Positions 25,946 to 35,673 of a stretch of 64,000 nt of DNA are shown here, piece after piece. Both the position numbers and the translations under genes were made by a program. The notes below the pieces were generated by a model, which worked only from the letters and a program-made list of their open reading frames with translations, did no database searches and was not told the origin of the DNA. How positions within the stretch are numbered: position 1 is the first letter of the stretch; every line of letters starts with the position of its first letter. Source of the stretch: Burkholderia cenocepacia (GTDB taxonomy: Bacteria > Pseudomonadota > Gammaproteobacteria > Burkholderiales > Burkholderiaceae); assembly GCF_900446215.1 (NCBI RefSeq), contig NZ_UAQZ01000015.1, forward strand, positions 62,001 to 126,000, in the 5' to 3' direction.

Positions 25946-26833
25946 ATGAAACAGCGTCCGCGGCCACGGCCTGCCGTCGTGGCCCTCGATCATCGCCAGA
26001 TGGATCTGCCGCTCTTCGACGAGCCGGCCGCGGCGCCGTCGGCGCCCGCCGCCCCGCCGGCGCCGCCTGAAGTCGCACCCGCCGCACCGCTCGATCCGGG
26101 CCCGGCGCCCGATCGCTCGCGCGTGCGCACGTTCGCGCTCGACAGCCGCGTGCTCGAATACCGGCTGAAGCGCTCGGCGCGCCGTACGATCGGCTTCACG
26201 ATCGACGGCAGCGGGCTGTCGATCACCGCGCCGCGCTGGGTCACGCTCGCCGACATCGAAGCGGCGATCGCGGAGAAACAACGCTGGATCTTCGCGAAGC
26301 TCGCGGAGTGGAAGACGCGCACCGAGCAGCGCGCGCTGCCGCAAATCGACTGGCGCGACGGCGCGCAGCTGCCGTATCTCGGCAAGACGGTGACGATCGC
26401 GCTCGGCGCGGGCGCCGTCGCGTTCGATGCCGATGCGCTGCGGCTGTCGCTGCCGCTGCCCGTGCAGGCCGACATGCAGCAGATCAAGGATCGCGTGCAG
26501 GGCTGGCTGCAGGGCGAAGCGAAACGCATCTTTGGCGAACGCCTCGTCGTCTACGCGGAAAAGCTCGGCGTCACGTATTCGATGTATGCGCTGTCGTCGG
26601 CCGCGACGCGCTGGGGCAGTTGCTCGAGCGACGGCAAGATCCGCCTGAACTGGCGGCTGATCCATTTCCCGATGTCGATCATCGACTACGTCGTCGCGCA
26701 CGAGCTGTCGCACCTGCGCGAGATGAACCACAGCCCGGCCTTCTGGCAGACCGTCGAATCGATCTTCCCCGAGTTCCGCGAAGCGCGGCATACGCTCAAG
26801 CATCATCCGCCCGAGTTGCTGCCGTCGCTTTGA
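25946..26833 (+). CDS. YgjP-type (DUF45) M48 metallopeptidase-like protein
   Basis: A 295-residue protein with a predicted zinc protease site HELSHLREMNHSPAFW (HExxH plus a downstream His) near residue 252. TRWGSCSSDGKIRLNWRL just before it is the family hallmark. The first 50 residues are rich in Ala and Pro and look disordered. YgjP-like proteins are widespread, but their substrates are not established. It follows plsC by 45 bp and closes the rightward run, ending at a strong bidirectional terminator. Confidence 0.88.
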   Translation: MKQRPRPRPAVVALDHRQMDLPLFDEPAAAPSAPAAPPAPPEVAPAAPLDPGPAPDRSRVRTFALDSRVLEYRLKRSARRTIGFTIDGSGLSITAPRWVTLADIEAAIAEKQRWIFAKLAEWKTRTEQRALPQIDWRDGAQLPYLGKTVTIALGAGAVAFDADALRLSLPLPVQADMQQIKDRVQGWLQGEAKRIFGERLVVYAEKLGVTYSMYALSSAATRWGSCSSDGKIRLNWRLIHFPMSIIDYVVAHELSHLREMNHSPAFWQTVESIFPEFREARHTLKHHPPELLPSL

Positions 26834-26856
26834 CGCGCGCGGCTTCGGCTCCAACG

Positions 26857-26895
26857 AAAAAGGGCGATGCGGATTACCCCGCATCGCCCTTTTTC
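26857..26895. terminator. Bidirectional intrinsic terminator between ygjP-like gene and gloA
   Basis: AGGGCGATGCGG pairs with CCGCATCGCCCT around a short loop, flanked by a run of A on the left and of T on the right, so it can stop transcripts from both converging genes. Confidence 0.88.
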
Positions 26896-26941
26896 GCTGC
26901 CGCGGCGCACATCGCACGCCGCGGCCCGGTTCATCCCGCGC

Positions 26942-27325
26942 TTACTTCTTCTGGATGAACTCGATCTTGTAGCCGTCCGGATCCTCGACGAACGCGATCA
27001 CGGTCGTGCCGTGCTTCATCGGGCCTGCCTCGCGCGTGACCTTGCCGCCTTGCGCCTTGATCTTCTCGCAGGCCGCGTACGCATCGTCGACCGCTACCGC
27101 CAGATGGCCGAAGCCGTTGCCGAGATCGTAGGACGGCGTCTCCCAGTTATGGGTGAGTTCGATCACGGTGCCCGTGCTCTCGTCTTCGTAGCCGACGAAC
27201 GCGAGCGTGAACTTGCCTTCCGGATAATCCTCGCGACGCAGCAGCTTCATGCCGAGCAATTCGGTGTAGAACTTGATCGAGCGGTCGAGATCGCCGACTC
27301 GCAGCATCGTATGCAGCAAACGCAT
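26942..27325 (-). CDS. gloA: Lactoylglutathione lyase (glyoxalase I)
   Basis: A 127-residue glyoxalase I that converts the methylglyoxal-glutathione hemithioacetal to S-lactoylglutathione. The four metal ligands of the E. coli enzyme are at identical positions: His5, Glu56, His74 and Glu122. The short length and the lack of the yeast/human insertions indicate a Ni2+-type enzyme. It is monocistronic, with the terminator described above just beyond its stop. Confidence 0.96.
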   Translation of the reverse strand: MRLLHTMLRVGDLDRSIKFYTELLGMKLLRREDYPEGKFTLAFVGYEDESTGTVIELTHNWETPSYDLGNGFGHLAVAVDDAYAACEKIKAQGGKVTREAGPMKHGTTVIAFVEDPDGYKIEFIQKK

Positions 27326-27709
27326 GTGTTGTACTCCTGTGGGGACTTTCCAGAACCGGAAATTCTACCGGAGACGGGTGAATTTCGCCGGGGGCGCCTA
27401 GCCGGGGGCGCCTAGCTGGGGGCGCCCAGCTGGATGCGCCCCGCCCGGCGCACGGCCGAGGCGGCGCATCGGTTGACCCGACGCAAGCGCAACGGCAGAA
27501 AAGGTCACACTCCGGCCCGCCCGACCACCGCGCCGATCGGGTAACATCCTTCCACTTCGCACCAAAAGCGGGCATGCGTCCCGCCGCCCGACCGCGACCA
27601 CCCACTCTTCCCTACCCCACACTGCCGTGCGAAACCGCCGATTCGAGCGCGCCGGACGCGCCGCCCGCCTGACCTCGCCGCCGTCATACCGGACCCGCGA
27701 GGCGCGCCG
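27326..27709. other. 384-bp intergenic region with a short tandem repeat
   Basis: The gap between divergent gloA and the EamA transporter gene. It contains a 14-bp tandem repeat at 27390-27431. No convincing gene was seen; open frames crossing it are GC-driven and lack ribosome-binding sites. Promoters for both flanking genes must lie here but are not clear. Confidence 0.6.
27390..27431. repeat. Three 14-bp tandem repeats
   Basis: GGGGGCGCCTAGCC, GGGGGCGCCTAGCT and GGGGGCGCCCAGCT follow one another with one or two differences, and a partial fourth copy (GGATGCGCC) follows. The copies contain a self-complementary GGCGCC core. Confidence 0.9.
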
Positions 27710-28645
27710 ATGACCGCGCTTGCCGCCGCCCCCGTGCGCCGCGCGCTCGATACGCGCGCGGTCGGCCTGATGCTGCTGCTGTGCGCGATCTGGGGCTTCC
27801 AGCAGGTCGCGATCAAGAGCACGAACGCCGCGATCGCACCGATGTTCCAGGCCGGGCTGCGCTCGGTGATCGCGGCGGTGCTGCTATGGGGCTGGGCCCG
27901 CACGCGCGGCACGCCGCTGTTCCAGGCGGACGGCACGTTCGGCGCGGGGCTCGCCGCCGGCGCGCTGTTCGCCGGCGAATTCATCTGCGTGTTCTTCGGA
28001 CTGACGCTGACGAGCGCGTCGCACATGGCGATCTTCCTGTACACGGCGCCGTGCTTCACCGCGCTCGGCCTGCACCTGTTCGCCCCGGGCGAGCGGCTGC
28101 AGCGCACGCAATGGGCCGGCGTCGGTCTCGCCTTCGCCGGCATCGCGCTCGCGTTCGCGGACGGCTTCCTGAAGCCGCGCGCGCCCGGCGCATCCGTGCT
28201 GGCCGGGCTCGCCGGCGACGCGCTCGGGATCCTCGGCGGCGCGATGTGGGCCGCGACGACGGTCGTCGTGCGCTCGACGGCGCTCGCGCGGGCCAGCGCG
28301 AGCAAGACGCTGTTCTACCAGCTCGCGGTATCGGCGGTCGTGCTGGTCGCGCTCGCCGCGCTGTCCGGCCAGATGTCGTTCGCGCACGTGACGCCGGTCG
28401 CGCTGGCGAGCCTCGCGTACCAGTCGGTGATCGTCGCGTTCGTCAGCTACCTGTCGTGGTTCTGGCTGCTGACGCGCTACAGCGCGTCCCGGCTGTCCGT
28501 CTTCACGTTCCTGTCGCCGCTGTTCGGCGTCGCGTTCGGCGTGTTGCTGCTCGGCGAATCGGTCGGCTGGCGCTTCATGTCCGCGGCCGCGCTCGTGCTG
28601 ACCGGCATCGCGCTCGTCAACGCGCCGCCGCGCCGGCGGGCGTGA
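27710..28645 (+). CDS. EamA/DMT-family transporter
   Basis: A 311-residue inner-membrane protein with ten predicted helices in two EamA repeats (about residues 18-150 and 165-300). The first contains LCAIWGFQQVAIKS and the second ends FGVLLLGESVGWRFMSAAAL, both typical of RhaT/YdcZ-like drug/metabolite exporters. Substrates of such proteins range from amino acids to nucleotides, and none can be named here. It is monocistronic and converges on rsmA. Confidence 0.9.
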   Translation: MTALAAAPVRRALDTRAVGLMLLLCAIWGFQQVAIKSTNAAIAPMFQAGLRSVIAAVLLWGWARTRGTPLFQADGTFGAGLAAGALFAGEFICVFFGLTLTSASHMAIFLYTAPCFTALGLHLFAPGERLQRTQWAGVGLAFAGIALAFADGFLKPRAPGASVLAGLAGDALGILGGAMWAATTVVVRSTALARASASKTLFYQLAVSAVVLVALAALSGQMSFAHVTPVALASLAYQSVIVAFVSYLSWFWLLTRYSASRLSVFTFLSPLFGVAFGVLLLGESVGWRFMSAAALVLTGIALVNAPPRRRA

Positions 28646-28671
28646 CGACCGACGCAAGATGCGCGGGCAAT

Positions 28672-28696
28672 AAAAAAGGCCGCCGGTCAGGCAGCC
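28672..28696 (-). terminator. Intrinsic terminator after rsmA
   Basis: Reading leftward, GGCTGCC pairs with GGCGGCC (one G-U pair) around a 5-base loop and is followed by six T. It ends the lptD-surA-pdxA-rsmA transcript. Confidence 0.75.
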
Positions 28697-28730
28697 TCTT
28701 CGATACAGCCGGTGGCGCGCGCGACCCGCG

Positions 28731-29558
28731 TCATCCGGCCTTGCGCACCGCCGCAAGCGCCTGCGCGACGCCGACGTACTCGGCCACGCTCACGTCCTCC
28801 GCACGGCGCGCGAGATCGAAGCCGAGCGCGTCGAAATCGATCGTCTCGCGGTAGTCGCCGAGCGTATTGCGCAGCATCTTGCGGCGCTGCGAGAACGCGG
28901 CGGAGACGATTTCGCCGAGCAGCACGGGATCGACGTCCGGCAGTTCGTGCGGCTCGTACGGAATCATCCGGACGATCGCCGAATCGACCTTCGGCGGCGG
29001 CTGGAACGACTCCGGCGGCACGTCGAGCATCTTTTCCATCACGTAGCGGTACTGCAGCATCACCGACAGCCGCGAAAACGCCTTCGTGCCCGGCTCCGCG
29101 ACCATCCGCTCGACGACTTCGTTCTGCAGCATGAAATGCTGGTCGACGACCGCATCGGCGAACGTCATCAGATGAAACAGCAGCGGGCTGGAAATGTTGT
29201 ACGGCAGGTTGCCGACGATCCGCAGCGACGGCTTGTCGCCGGGCGCCGCGAGCGAGCGGAAGTCGAATGCGAGCGCATCGCCCGCGTGCAGTTCCAGCAG
29301 CGCGCCGAAGCGCTGCTGCAGGCGCCCGATCAGGTCGCGGTCGAGCTCGACCGCGTGCAGCGGCGACTCGGGCGTCGCGAGACGCTCGATCAGCGGCTCG
29401 GTCAGCGCGCCGAGCCCGGGCCCGATCTCGACCATCCGCTGGCCGCGCGCGGGGCCGATCGTCGCGACGATCGAATCGATCACGCCGTGATCGACGAGGA
29501 AGTTCTGCCCGAAGCGCTTGCGCGCGAAATGGCCTTGGTGCTGTCTGCTGTTCGACAT
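28731..29558 (-). CDS. rsmA: 16S rRNA (adenine1518/1519-N6) dimethyltransferase
   Basis: A 275-residue KsgA/RsmA that dimethylates two adjacent adenines in 16S helix 45. The SAM site [12 protein letters not shown] and catalytic NLPYN motif ([13 protein letters not shown]) are present, as is the N-terminal [10 protein letters not shown]. It is the last gene of a leftward unit with pdxA, surA and lptD, the same order as the E. coli lptD-surA-pdxA-rsmA operon. Confidence 0.97.
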
Positions 29559-29605
29559 CGACTGAGTAAAACGAAAAATACGACGAATGGGGTAAGCCGG
29601 CAGCG

Positions 29606-30595
29606 TCAGGCTGCGCGGCGATGGCGCGCCATCGTGACGGCCGTATCGAGCGCGGCGATCATGCTGCCCGGATCGGCGCGGCCCGTGCCGGCCAGATCGA
29701 GCGCGGTGCCGTGATCGACCGACGTGCGGATGATCGGCAGCCCGAGCGTCACGTTGATGCCCTCGCCGAACGTCGCGTACTTCAGCACGGGCAGGCCCTG
29801 GTCATGGAACATCGCCAGCACGCAATCGGCATCGGCCAGATGGCGCGGCTGGAACAGCGTGTCGGCCGGATACGGGCCGCGCGCATCGATGTGTTGCGCA
29901 TGCGCACGGGCCAGCGCCGGCGAGATCACGTCGATCTCCTCGCGGCCGAGATAACCGTTCTCGCCCGCGTGCGGGTTCAGGCCCGTCACGAGGATGCGCG
30001 GCGTGGCGAGACCGAAGTCGCGCCGCAGGTCACGATCGATGATCGCGAGCGTCTCGACGAGCCCGTCGATCGTCAGCGCGGCCGATACGTCCTTCAGCGG
30101 CAAGTGGGTGGTCGCGAGCGCGACACGTAGCGGCCGCTGGCCGGTGCCGGCCAGCATCATCACGACGCGCGGCGTATGCGTGCGCTCGGCCAGGTATTCG
30201 GTATGGCCGGTGAACGGCACGCCCGCATCGTTGATCGTGCTTTTCTGCAGCGGCGCGGTGACGATCGCGTCGTACCGGCCCGCCAGCGCGCCGTCGATCG
30301 CCGCGTCGAGCAGCCCGAGCACGTAGCGGCCGTTCGCCGCGTCGAGCTTGCCCGCCTGCGCGGGCACGGCCAGCGCGCGATGCGCGACCGACACCTGCGC
30401 GCCGCCGGCCAGCGTGGCCGGGTCGATGCCGACCGCCGCGGCCCGCGCGTCGAGCAACGCCGCATCGCCGAGCACGGTGAAATGCGCGTCGGGCCAACGC
30501 TGCGCGGCGTCACGCAGCGCCTGCACGGTCAGCTCCGGGCCGACTCCCGCGGGTTCGCCGGTCGTGATCGCGATCTGCAGCGCGGGCGTGGTCAT
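29606..30595 (-). CDS. pdxA: 4-hydroxythreonine-4-phosphate dehydrogenase
   Basis: A 329-residue PdxA of pyridoxal 5'-phosphate synthesis. Landmarks are the N-terminal [13 protein letters not shown], metal-binding [10 protein letters not shown], and the conserved [12 protein letters not shown] and [13 protein letters not shown] near the end. It lies 11 bp after surA and 47 bp before rsmA, so it is co-transcribed. Confidence 0.97.
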
Positions 30596-30606
30596 TCGAT
30601 GCTCGC

Positions 30607-31971
30607 TCAGTTCGCCGGGCCGACGCCGCCGATCTTGTACTGCACGTACGACGAATCGCGCAGCTCGCGCAGCCAGTCCGCATAGGCCTGTTCGGCCTTG
30701 CGCTGGCCGATCGCCTGGCGGGCGATGTCCATCTGCTGCTGCACCGACCCTTCCGCTTCGCGGCGGTTCAGCACCTGGATCAGGTGGTAGCCGTACTCGG
30801 TACGAATCGGCTGGCTGATCTGGCCGTCCTGCAGGTTGTTCATCGCACGCTCGAATTCCGGCACGGTCTCGCCCGGGCTGATCCAGCCGAGATCGCCGCC
30901 CTGCGACGCCGACCCGTCCTGCGAGTAGGTGCGCGCGAACTTCGCGAAATCGCCGCCGGCCTCGACCTGGTTGCGGATGTCAACGAGTTGCTGGCGCGCC
31001 TGGCCTTCCGACTTGCCTTCGCCGACGCGCAGCAGGATGTGGCGCACGTGCGTCTGGACGATCTTCGGCGCCGCGGCGCTCGCGCCCTGGCTCTGGCGGC
31101 GATCGACGAGGCGCACGATCTCGAAGCCGTCCGGCACGCGGATCAGCGTCGGGTTGACCTGGCCCGGGCGCAGCTTCGACGCGGCCTCGACGACGTCGGC
31201 CGGCAGCGCGCTCGGCGACTTGAAGCCGAGATCGCCGCCCTTCTTCGCGTCGTTCGCTTCGGAGTTGTTCTTCGCGAGCCGCTCAAAATCGGCGCCCGAC
31301 TTCGCCTGCTGCAGCAGCGCTTCCGCCTTCTTCTGCGCGGCTTCGATGTCGGCCTGCGGCGCGTTGGTGGGCGCCTTGATGAAGATGTGCTGGAAGCGCA
31401 GGTCCTGCTGCTGCGACGCGTTCGGCCCGCGCTGGCTCGCGATGTAGTTCGCGACCTCGGCGTCCGACACCGTGATCTTGCCGTCGACCTCCCGCTCGCG
31501 CAGCTTCGACAGCGTCAGCTCGGTGCGCGCGTCGTTCGTGAAGATGCTCCAGGGCACGCCTTGCGCCTCGAGACGCGCGCGGTACTGGTCGAGCGTCATC
31601 CCGTTCGCCTGCGCGAGACGCTGCAGCGTGGCCTGCACGGTCGCGTCGTCGACACGGATCCCGTCATCCTTGGCCTTCTGCACCTGGATACGTTCGAGCA
31701 CCATCTGGTTCAGCACCTGCCCGCGCAGCTGGTCGGCCGGCGGCACCGGCGCGTTCTGCTGCTGCAGCCGGCGCGCGATCAAGCCGACACGCTGGTCGAG
31801 TTCACGGCCCGTGATCACGTCGTTGTTGACGACCGCGACGACTTCGTCGGCGAGCTGCGCGCCTTGCGAACCGAGCGCCTGCGCCGCGGCCGGCGCGGCG
31901 GCGAGCAGCGCGGCGGACGCGGCAAGGCTGGACACGACTGCCGCGAAACGAAGGGTTTTCTTCATTGCCAC
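30607..31971 (-). CDS. surA: Periplasmic chaperone/peptidyl-prolyl isomerase SurA
   Basis: A 454-residue SurA that escorts outer-membrane proteins such as LptD to the BAM complex. A Sec signal peptide (residues 1-31, ending AAAPAAAQ) is followed by the SurA N-domain (DEVVAVVNNDVITGRELDQR) and two parvulin PpiC domains, visible as LRFQHIFIKAP and THVRHILLRVGEGKSEGQAR. Translation may start at GTG 31971 or ATG 31965; GGAG lies 5 bases before the GTG. It follows lptD by 45 bp. Confidence 0.96.
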   Translation of the reverse strand: MAMKKTLRFAAVVSSLAASAALLAAAPAAAQALGSQGAQLADEVVAVVNNDVITGRELDQRVGLIARRLQQQNAPVPPADQLRGQVLNQMVLERIQVQKAKDDGIRVDDATVQATLQRLAQANGMTLDQYRARLEAQGVPWSIFTNDARTELTLSKLREREVDGKITVSDAEVANYIASQRGPNASQQQDLRFQHIFIKAPTNAPQADIEAAQKKAEALLQQAKSGADFERLAKNNSEANDAKKGGDLGFKSPSALPADVVEAASKLRPGQVNPTLIRVPDGFEIVRLVDRRQSQGASAAAPKIVQTHVRHILLRVGEGKSEGQARQQLVDIRNQVEAGGDFAKFARTYSQDGSASQGGDLGWISPGETVPEFERAMNNLQDGQISQPIRTEYGYHLIQVLNRREAEGSVQQQMDIARQAIGQRKAEQAYADWLRELRDSSYVQYKIGGVGPAN

Positions 31972-32016
31972 TGAAACTCCATTGAAATCGTGCTGACCGG
32001 TGCAGACATGCCGGCG

Positions 32017-34377
32017 TTACTCGTAGTTGCTGAAGCGGGACATCGGCGGCGGCGGCGGCGGCAACGGCGTGTAGCCCGGCACCCCGGCGCGGAACGCGGA
32101 CACGAGGCCGTTGTCGACGGTCGACAGGCCCTTGAGCGTCAGCTGCATCATGAATCGCGTCGACGAGTTCTGCTGTCCCGACGTATTGATGCCGTTCGCA
32201 AATCGCTGGACCCCGACCCCGAGCGCCCAGCAGTCCGCGTCGTATTGTAAGCCGACCAGACCGTCGACCACGCGATCTCCGGCGAGGTCGTAGTTGAAAC
32301 GGCCGATCGCATACAGGCGGCGCGTGAGCGGCCATTGCGCGGACACCAGGAACTGGTTGATCGGCTGGTTGTCGAGCGTGGTGTTCGCGCGCGTATAGCG
32401 GTAGCCGACGTTGATCACGCGGCGCTCGCCCGGGCTGTAGCCGAAACCGACGCTCGACTTCACGAGCTGGTTGTTGTTCTGGTTGTACTGGAACGCCGTT
32501 TCCGACATGAAGCCCGAGCCGAGCTTCAGCGCGGCGCCGACGATCAGGTCCGAGTGGCGCGCCAGCACGGCGCTCTGCCCCGGCGTCAGCGTGACGCGCT
32601 GATCGGCGAAGTAGTACTGCTGCGCGATCACGAAGCGCGCGCGCTCGTCGCCGGTGCGCGGATCGATGAAGCGCGACGTCAGGCCGGCCGTGATCCGGTT
32701 CGCATCGGCGATCCGGTCGTTACCGACGAACGTGTTCGGCTGGTAGATCTCCGCGAGGCCGAAGTCCGATTCCGCGGTGTCGAACAGCGGCGCGTTCGAC
32801 TGGTCGCGATACGGCGTGTACACGTAGTACAGGCGCGGCTCGAGGGTCTGGATGAAGTCCTGGCCGAACAGGCGCACCGAACGGTCGAAGATCAGGCCCG
32901 AATCGACGCTCACGGTCGGGATCGACTCGGTGAAGCGCTTCGGGTTGTTCGGCGTGGTCGACGACAGGTAGCCCAGGTCGTACGACGCGAAGTGATACTG
33001 GACCTTCGGCACGACGAAGTAGCCGGGGCCGTACACGCCGTACGAGATGTACGGGTTGAAGACGATCCGGTCGCCCTGGGTCGCATCGGCGGTCGTGATG
33101 CGGAACCGCGAATAGTCGGCTTCCGCGCCGAAGTCGAAACCGCCGACGTTGTACTTCGTGTACTTCACGTTCAACTGCGGCTCGCGGCTGTACGGCGCGA
33201 TCGACGGCGGCAGCGTCTGCCAGTGCTGGTAGCGCGCGAGCACCGACCACGGGCCGTTGTTGTACGTGAGGCCGGCTTCCTGCTGGTACAGCGTCTGCGT
33301 CCCGTTGACGAACTGGTTCGTCGACCCGAGGTCTTCCGGATACGTGTTGTCCGAGACCTTGTTGAAGTAGACGTAGCCGCCGAATCCGCCGCCGAAATTC
33401 TGCTGGTGCTGCCAGTAGATCGCGTAGCGGTTGCGGTGCGCGAGCCGGTCATCCGGCAGGTAATTGGCCGTAAACGTGCCCGAATACGACGGCGACAGGT
33501 AGCGGAACGTCGCCTCGGTCATCACGCCGCGCCGCGAGATGATGCGCGGCGTGAGCGTCAGGTCGCGGTTCGGCGCGATGTTGAAGTAGTACGGCAGCGA
33601 CAGCTCGAAGCCGTTGTTCGAGTTCATCGAGAACGTCGGCGGCAGCAGGCCGCTGCGCCGCTCGCCCGACAGCGGGAACGTCATCCACGGGCTCGCGAAG
33701 ATCGGCACGCCCTGGAAGAACAGCACGCCGTTGCGCGCGGTGCCTTCGTCGGCGCCCGTATCGAAGTCGAAGCGGCTGCCCTTGATGTACCACGCGGGGT
33801 TCGTCGAGCACTGGCACGCCGTATACGTGCCGTTGACGAACACCGAGCGCTCGTTGTCGACCATGTCGACGCGCTCCGCGCTACCCGACCCGCCCGTCAC
33901 GTTGAAGTGATACTTCGGCGCGGTCATGAAGCCCTGGCTCGCCTCGATCTTCATGTGCGCCTCGGGGCCCGCGAACGACATCCCGCCATTGACCACCTTG
34001 ACCTGGCCGTACGCATCGGCCATGTCGGTATCCTGATCGTAGTGGATCGCGTCGGCCTTCACGACGGCGTCGCCGCGCCGCAGCTCGGCGGAGCCCTTCG
34101 CGGCGAGATCCTGCTCGGCGGTGCCGCTCGTGTGGTCGGCGATCACGAAGGCGGCCGGCTTCGCGCCGTCCTTCAGCGGATGATCCTCGAGCTGGGGTGC
34201 GAGACGCAGATCCCACGGCGAGTCGAGCGGCTGCGGCTGCGCAGCCGCGCCCGACAGCTGCGCGTACGACACGGCCGGCACGAGGCCGGGCACGGCCAGG
34301 AGCGCGAGCGCGAGCCGCCGTTTGCGCGGCGCCCCGTCACCGGGGAAAACATTCGGGAATAGCGGTTTGGGCGGCAT
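32017..34377 (-). CDS. lptD: LPS-assembly protein LptD
   Basis: A 786-residue outer-membrane beta-barrel that inserts lipopolysaccharide into the outer leaflet with LptE. A signal peptide covers residues 1-40 (RRLALALLAVPGLVPAVSYA). An OstA/LptA-like jellyroll domain spans about 80-230 and the OstA_C barrel follows to the C-terminus. The Cys in the CQCST region is consistent with LptD disulphides. The first gene of the leftward lptD-surA-pdxA-rsmA unit, and divergent from amgK. Confidence 0.95.
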   Translation of the reverse strand: MPPKPLFPNVFPGDGAPRKRRLALALLAVPGLVPAVSYAQLSGAAAQPQPLDSPWDLRLAPQLEDHPLKDGAKPAAFVIADHTSGTAEQDLAAKGSAELRRGDAVVKADAIHYDQDTDMADAYGQVKVVNGGMSFAGPEAHMKIEASQGFMTAPKYHFNVTGGSGSAERVDMVDNERSVFVNGTYTACQCSTNPAWYIKGSRFDFDTGADEGTARNGVLFFQGVPIFASPWMTFPLSGERRSGLLPPTFSMNSNNGFELSLPYYFNIAPNRDLTLTPRIISRRGVMTEATFRYLSPSYSGTFTANYLPDDRLAHRNRYAIYWQHQQNFGGGFGGYVYFNKVSDNTYPEDLGSTNQFVNGTQTLYQQEAGLTYNNGPWSVLARYQHWQTLPPSIAPYSREPQLNVKYTKYNVGGFDFGAEADYSRFRITTADATQGDRIVFNPYISYGVYGPGYFVVPKVQYHFASYDLGYLSSTTPNNPKRFTESIPTVSVDSGLIFDRSVRLFGQDFIQTLEPRLYYVYTPYRDQSNAPLFDTAESDFGLAEIYQPNTFVGNDRIADANRITAGLTSRFIDPRTGDERARFVIAQQYYFADQRVTLTPGQSAVLARHSDLIVGAALKLGSGFMSETAFQYNQNNNQLVKSSVGFGYSPGERRVINVGYRYTRANTTLDNQPINQFLVSAQWPLTRRLYAIGRFNYDLAGDRVVDGLVGLQYDADCWALGVGVQRFANGINTSGQQNSSTRFMMQLTLKGLSTVDNGLVSAFRAGVPGYTPLPPPPPPMSRFSNYE

Positions 34378-34601
34378 CTATCGTTTGGCGAATCGCCCCT
34401 TGTCAACCGCGCCTGCACGGCACCTTCGCGCGCGGCGGGCCGCGCCGTCGAGCCGCGACTGCGGCTCTTCGCAAACCGGGGAGGCGATCGGGCGGACGGC
34501 GCGACAGGCGGCGGGCCTGCACGGCGGAAGCTGACGCGGGGGCGCGTCAAAAAAGTCGTGGGGTATTATATGGCAAGACGTTCCCCCCTCCGCCGAGTTT
34601 C

Positions 34602-35651
34602 ATGACGCCCCCATCCGCCGCATCCCAGCCCGACGCCCGCCTCGAAGCGCTCACCGCGTGGCTGCACCCGCTCGCCGGGCGCTACGCCCTCGATCTGTCG
34701 ACCCTCGCGCCCGCGTCGTCGGACGCCAGTTTCCGCCGCTATTTCCGGGTCGCGTCGGCCACCAGTGCCGGCGGCACGCTGATCGCCGTCGATGCGCCGC
34801 CGCCCGAGAAATGCCGCGAGTTCGTCCAGGTCGCGCAGCTGCTCGCCGCGGCCGGCGACCACGTGCCCGACGTGCTGGCTCACGATTTCGACGCAGGCTT
34901 CATGCTCGTGACCGACCTCGGCCGCACGTCGTACATCTCGGTGCTCGACCCGGCCGACCCGGCCGCCGCACGTCCGCTGATGCGCGCCGCGCTCGATGCG
35001 CTGATCCGCTTCCAGCTCACGTCGAAGCCCGACGTGCTGCCGCCGTTCGACGAAGCGTTCCTGCGCCGCGAAATGGAGCTGCTGCCCGAATGGTTCGTCG
35101 GCCGCCACCTCGGCAAGCCGGTCACCGACGCGATGCGCGGCACGCTCGAGCGCACCTTCGCGCTGCTGGTCGCGAGCGCGCACGCGCAGCCGCAGGGCTT
35201 CATGCTGCGCGACTTCATGCCGCGCAACCTGATGGTCTGCGAGCCGAATCCCGGCGTGCTCGACTTCCAGGACGCCGTGTACGGACCGCTGACGTACGAC
35301 GTCGTGTCGCTGCTGCGCGACGCGTTCATCAGCTGGGACGAGGAGTTCGAGCTCGACTGCTTCGCGTACTACTGGGAAAAGGCGAAAAAGGCCGGCCTGC
35401 CGGTCGATCCGGATTTCGGCGAGTTCTACCGCCAGCTCGAATGGATGGGGCTGCAGCGCCACATCAAGATCCTCGGCCTGTTCGCGCGCATCAACTACCG
35501 CGACGGCAAGCCGCACTACCTGAACGACCTGCCGCGCTTCCTCGCATATGCGCGCAAGGTCGCGCTGCGCTATCGCCCGCTCGTGCCGTTCGCGAAGCTG
35601 CTCGACGAGCTCGAGGGCAACGCGCCGGCCGACGTCGGCTATACGTTCTGA
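34602..35651 (+). CDS. amgK: N-acetylmuramate/N-acetylglucosamine anomeric kinase
   Basis: A 349-residue kinase of the aminoglycoside phosphotransferase fold. The Brenner-type catalytic segment is LRDFMPRNLM, and the metal-binding segment is GVLDFQDAVYGPLTYDVVS. AmgK phosphorylates cell-wall-derived MurNAc at C1 in a recycling route that bypasses de novo UDP-MurNAc synthesis and the fosfomycin target MurA. The uridylyltransferase MurU follows after 22 bp, and lptD is divergent, the order known from Pseudomonas and betaproteobacteria. The open frame starts further upstream, but MTPPSAASQPDARLE is the likely N-terminus. Confidence 0.92.
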   Translation: MTPPSAASQPDARLEALTAWLHPLAGRYALDLSTLAPASSDASFRRYFRVASATSAGGTLIAVDAPPPEKCREFVQVAQLLAAAGDHVPDVLAHDFDAGFMLVTDLGRTSYISVLDPADPAAARPLMRAALDALIRFQLTSKPDVLPPFDEAFLRREMELLPEWFVGRHLGKPVTDAMRGTLERTFALLVASAHAQPQGFMLRDFMPRNLMVCEPNPGVLDFQDAVYGPLTYDVVSLLRDAFISWDEEFELDCFAYYWEKAKKAGLPVDPDFGEFYRQLEWMGLQRHIKILGLFARINYRDGKPHYLNDLPRFLAYARKVALRYRPLVPFAKLLDELEGNAPADVGYTF

Positions 35652-35673
35652 CCGTCCCCACACCCAGTCGAAC

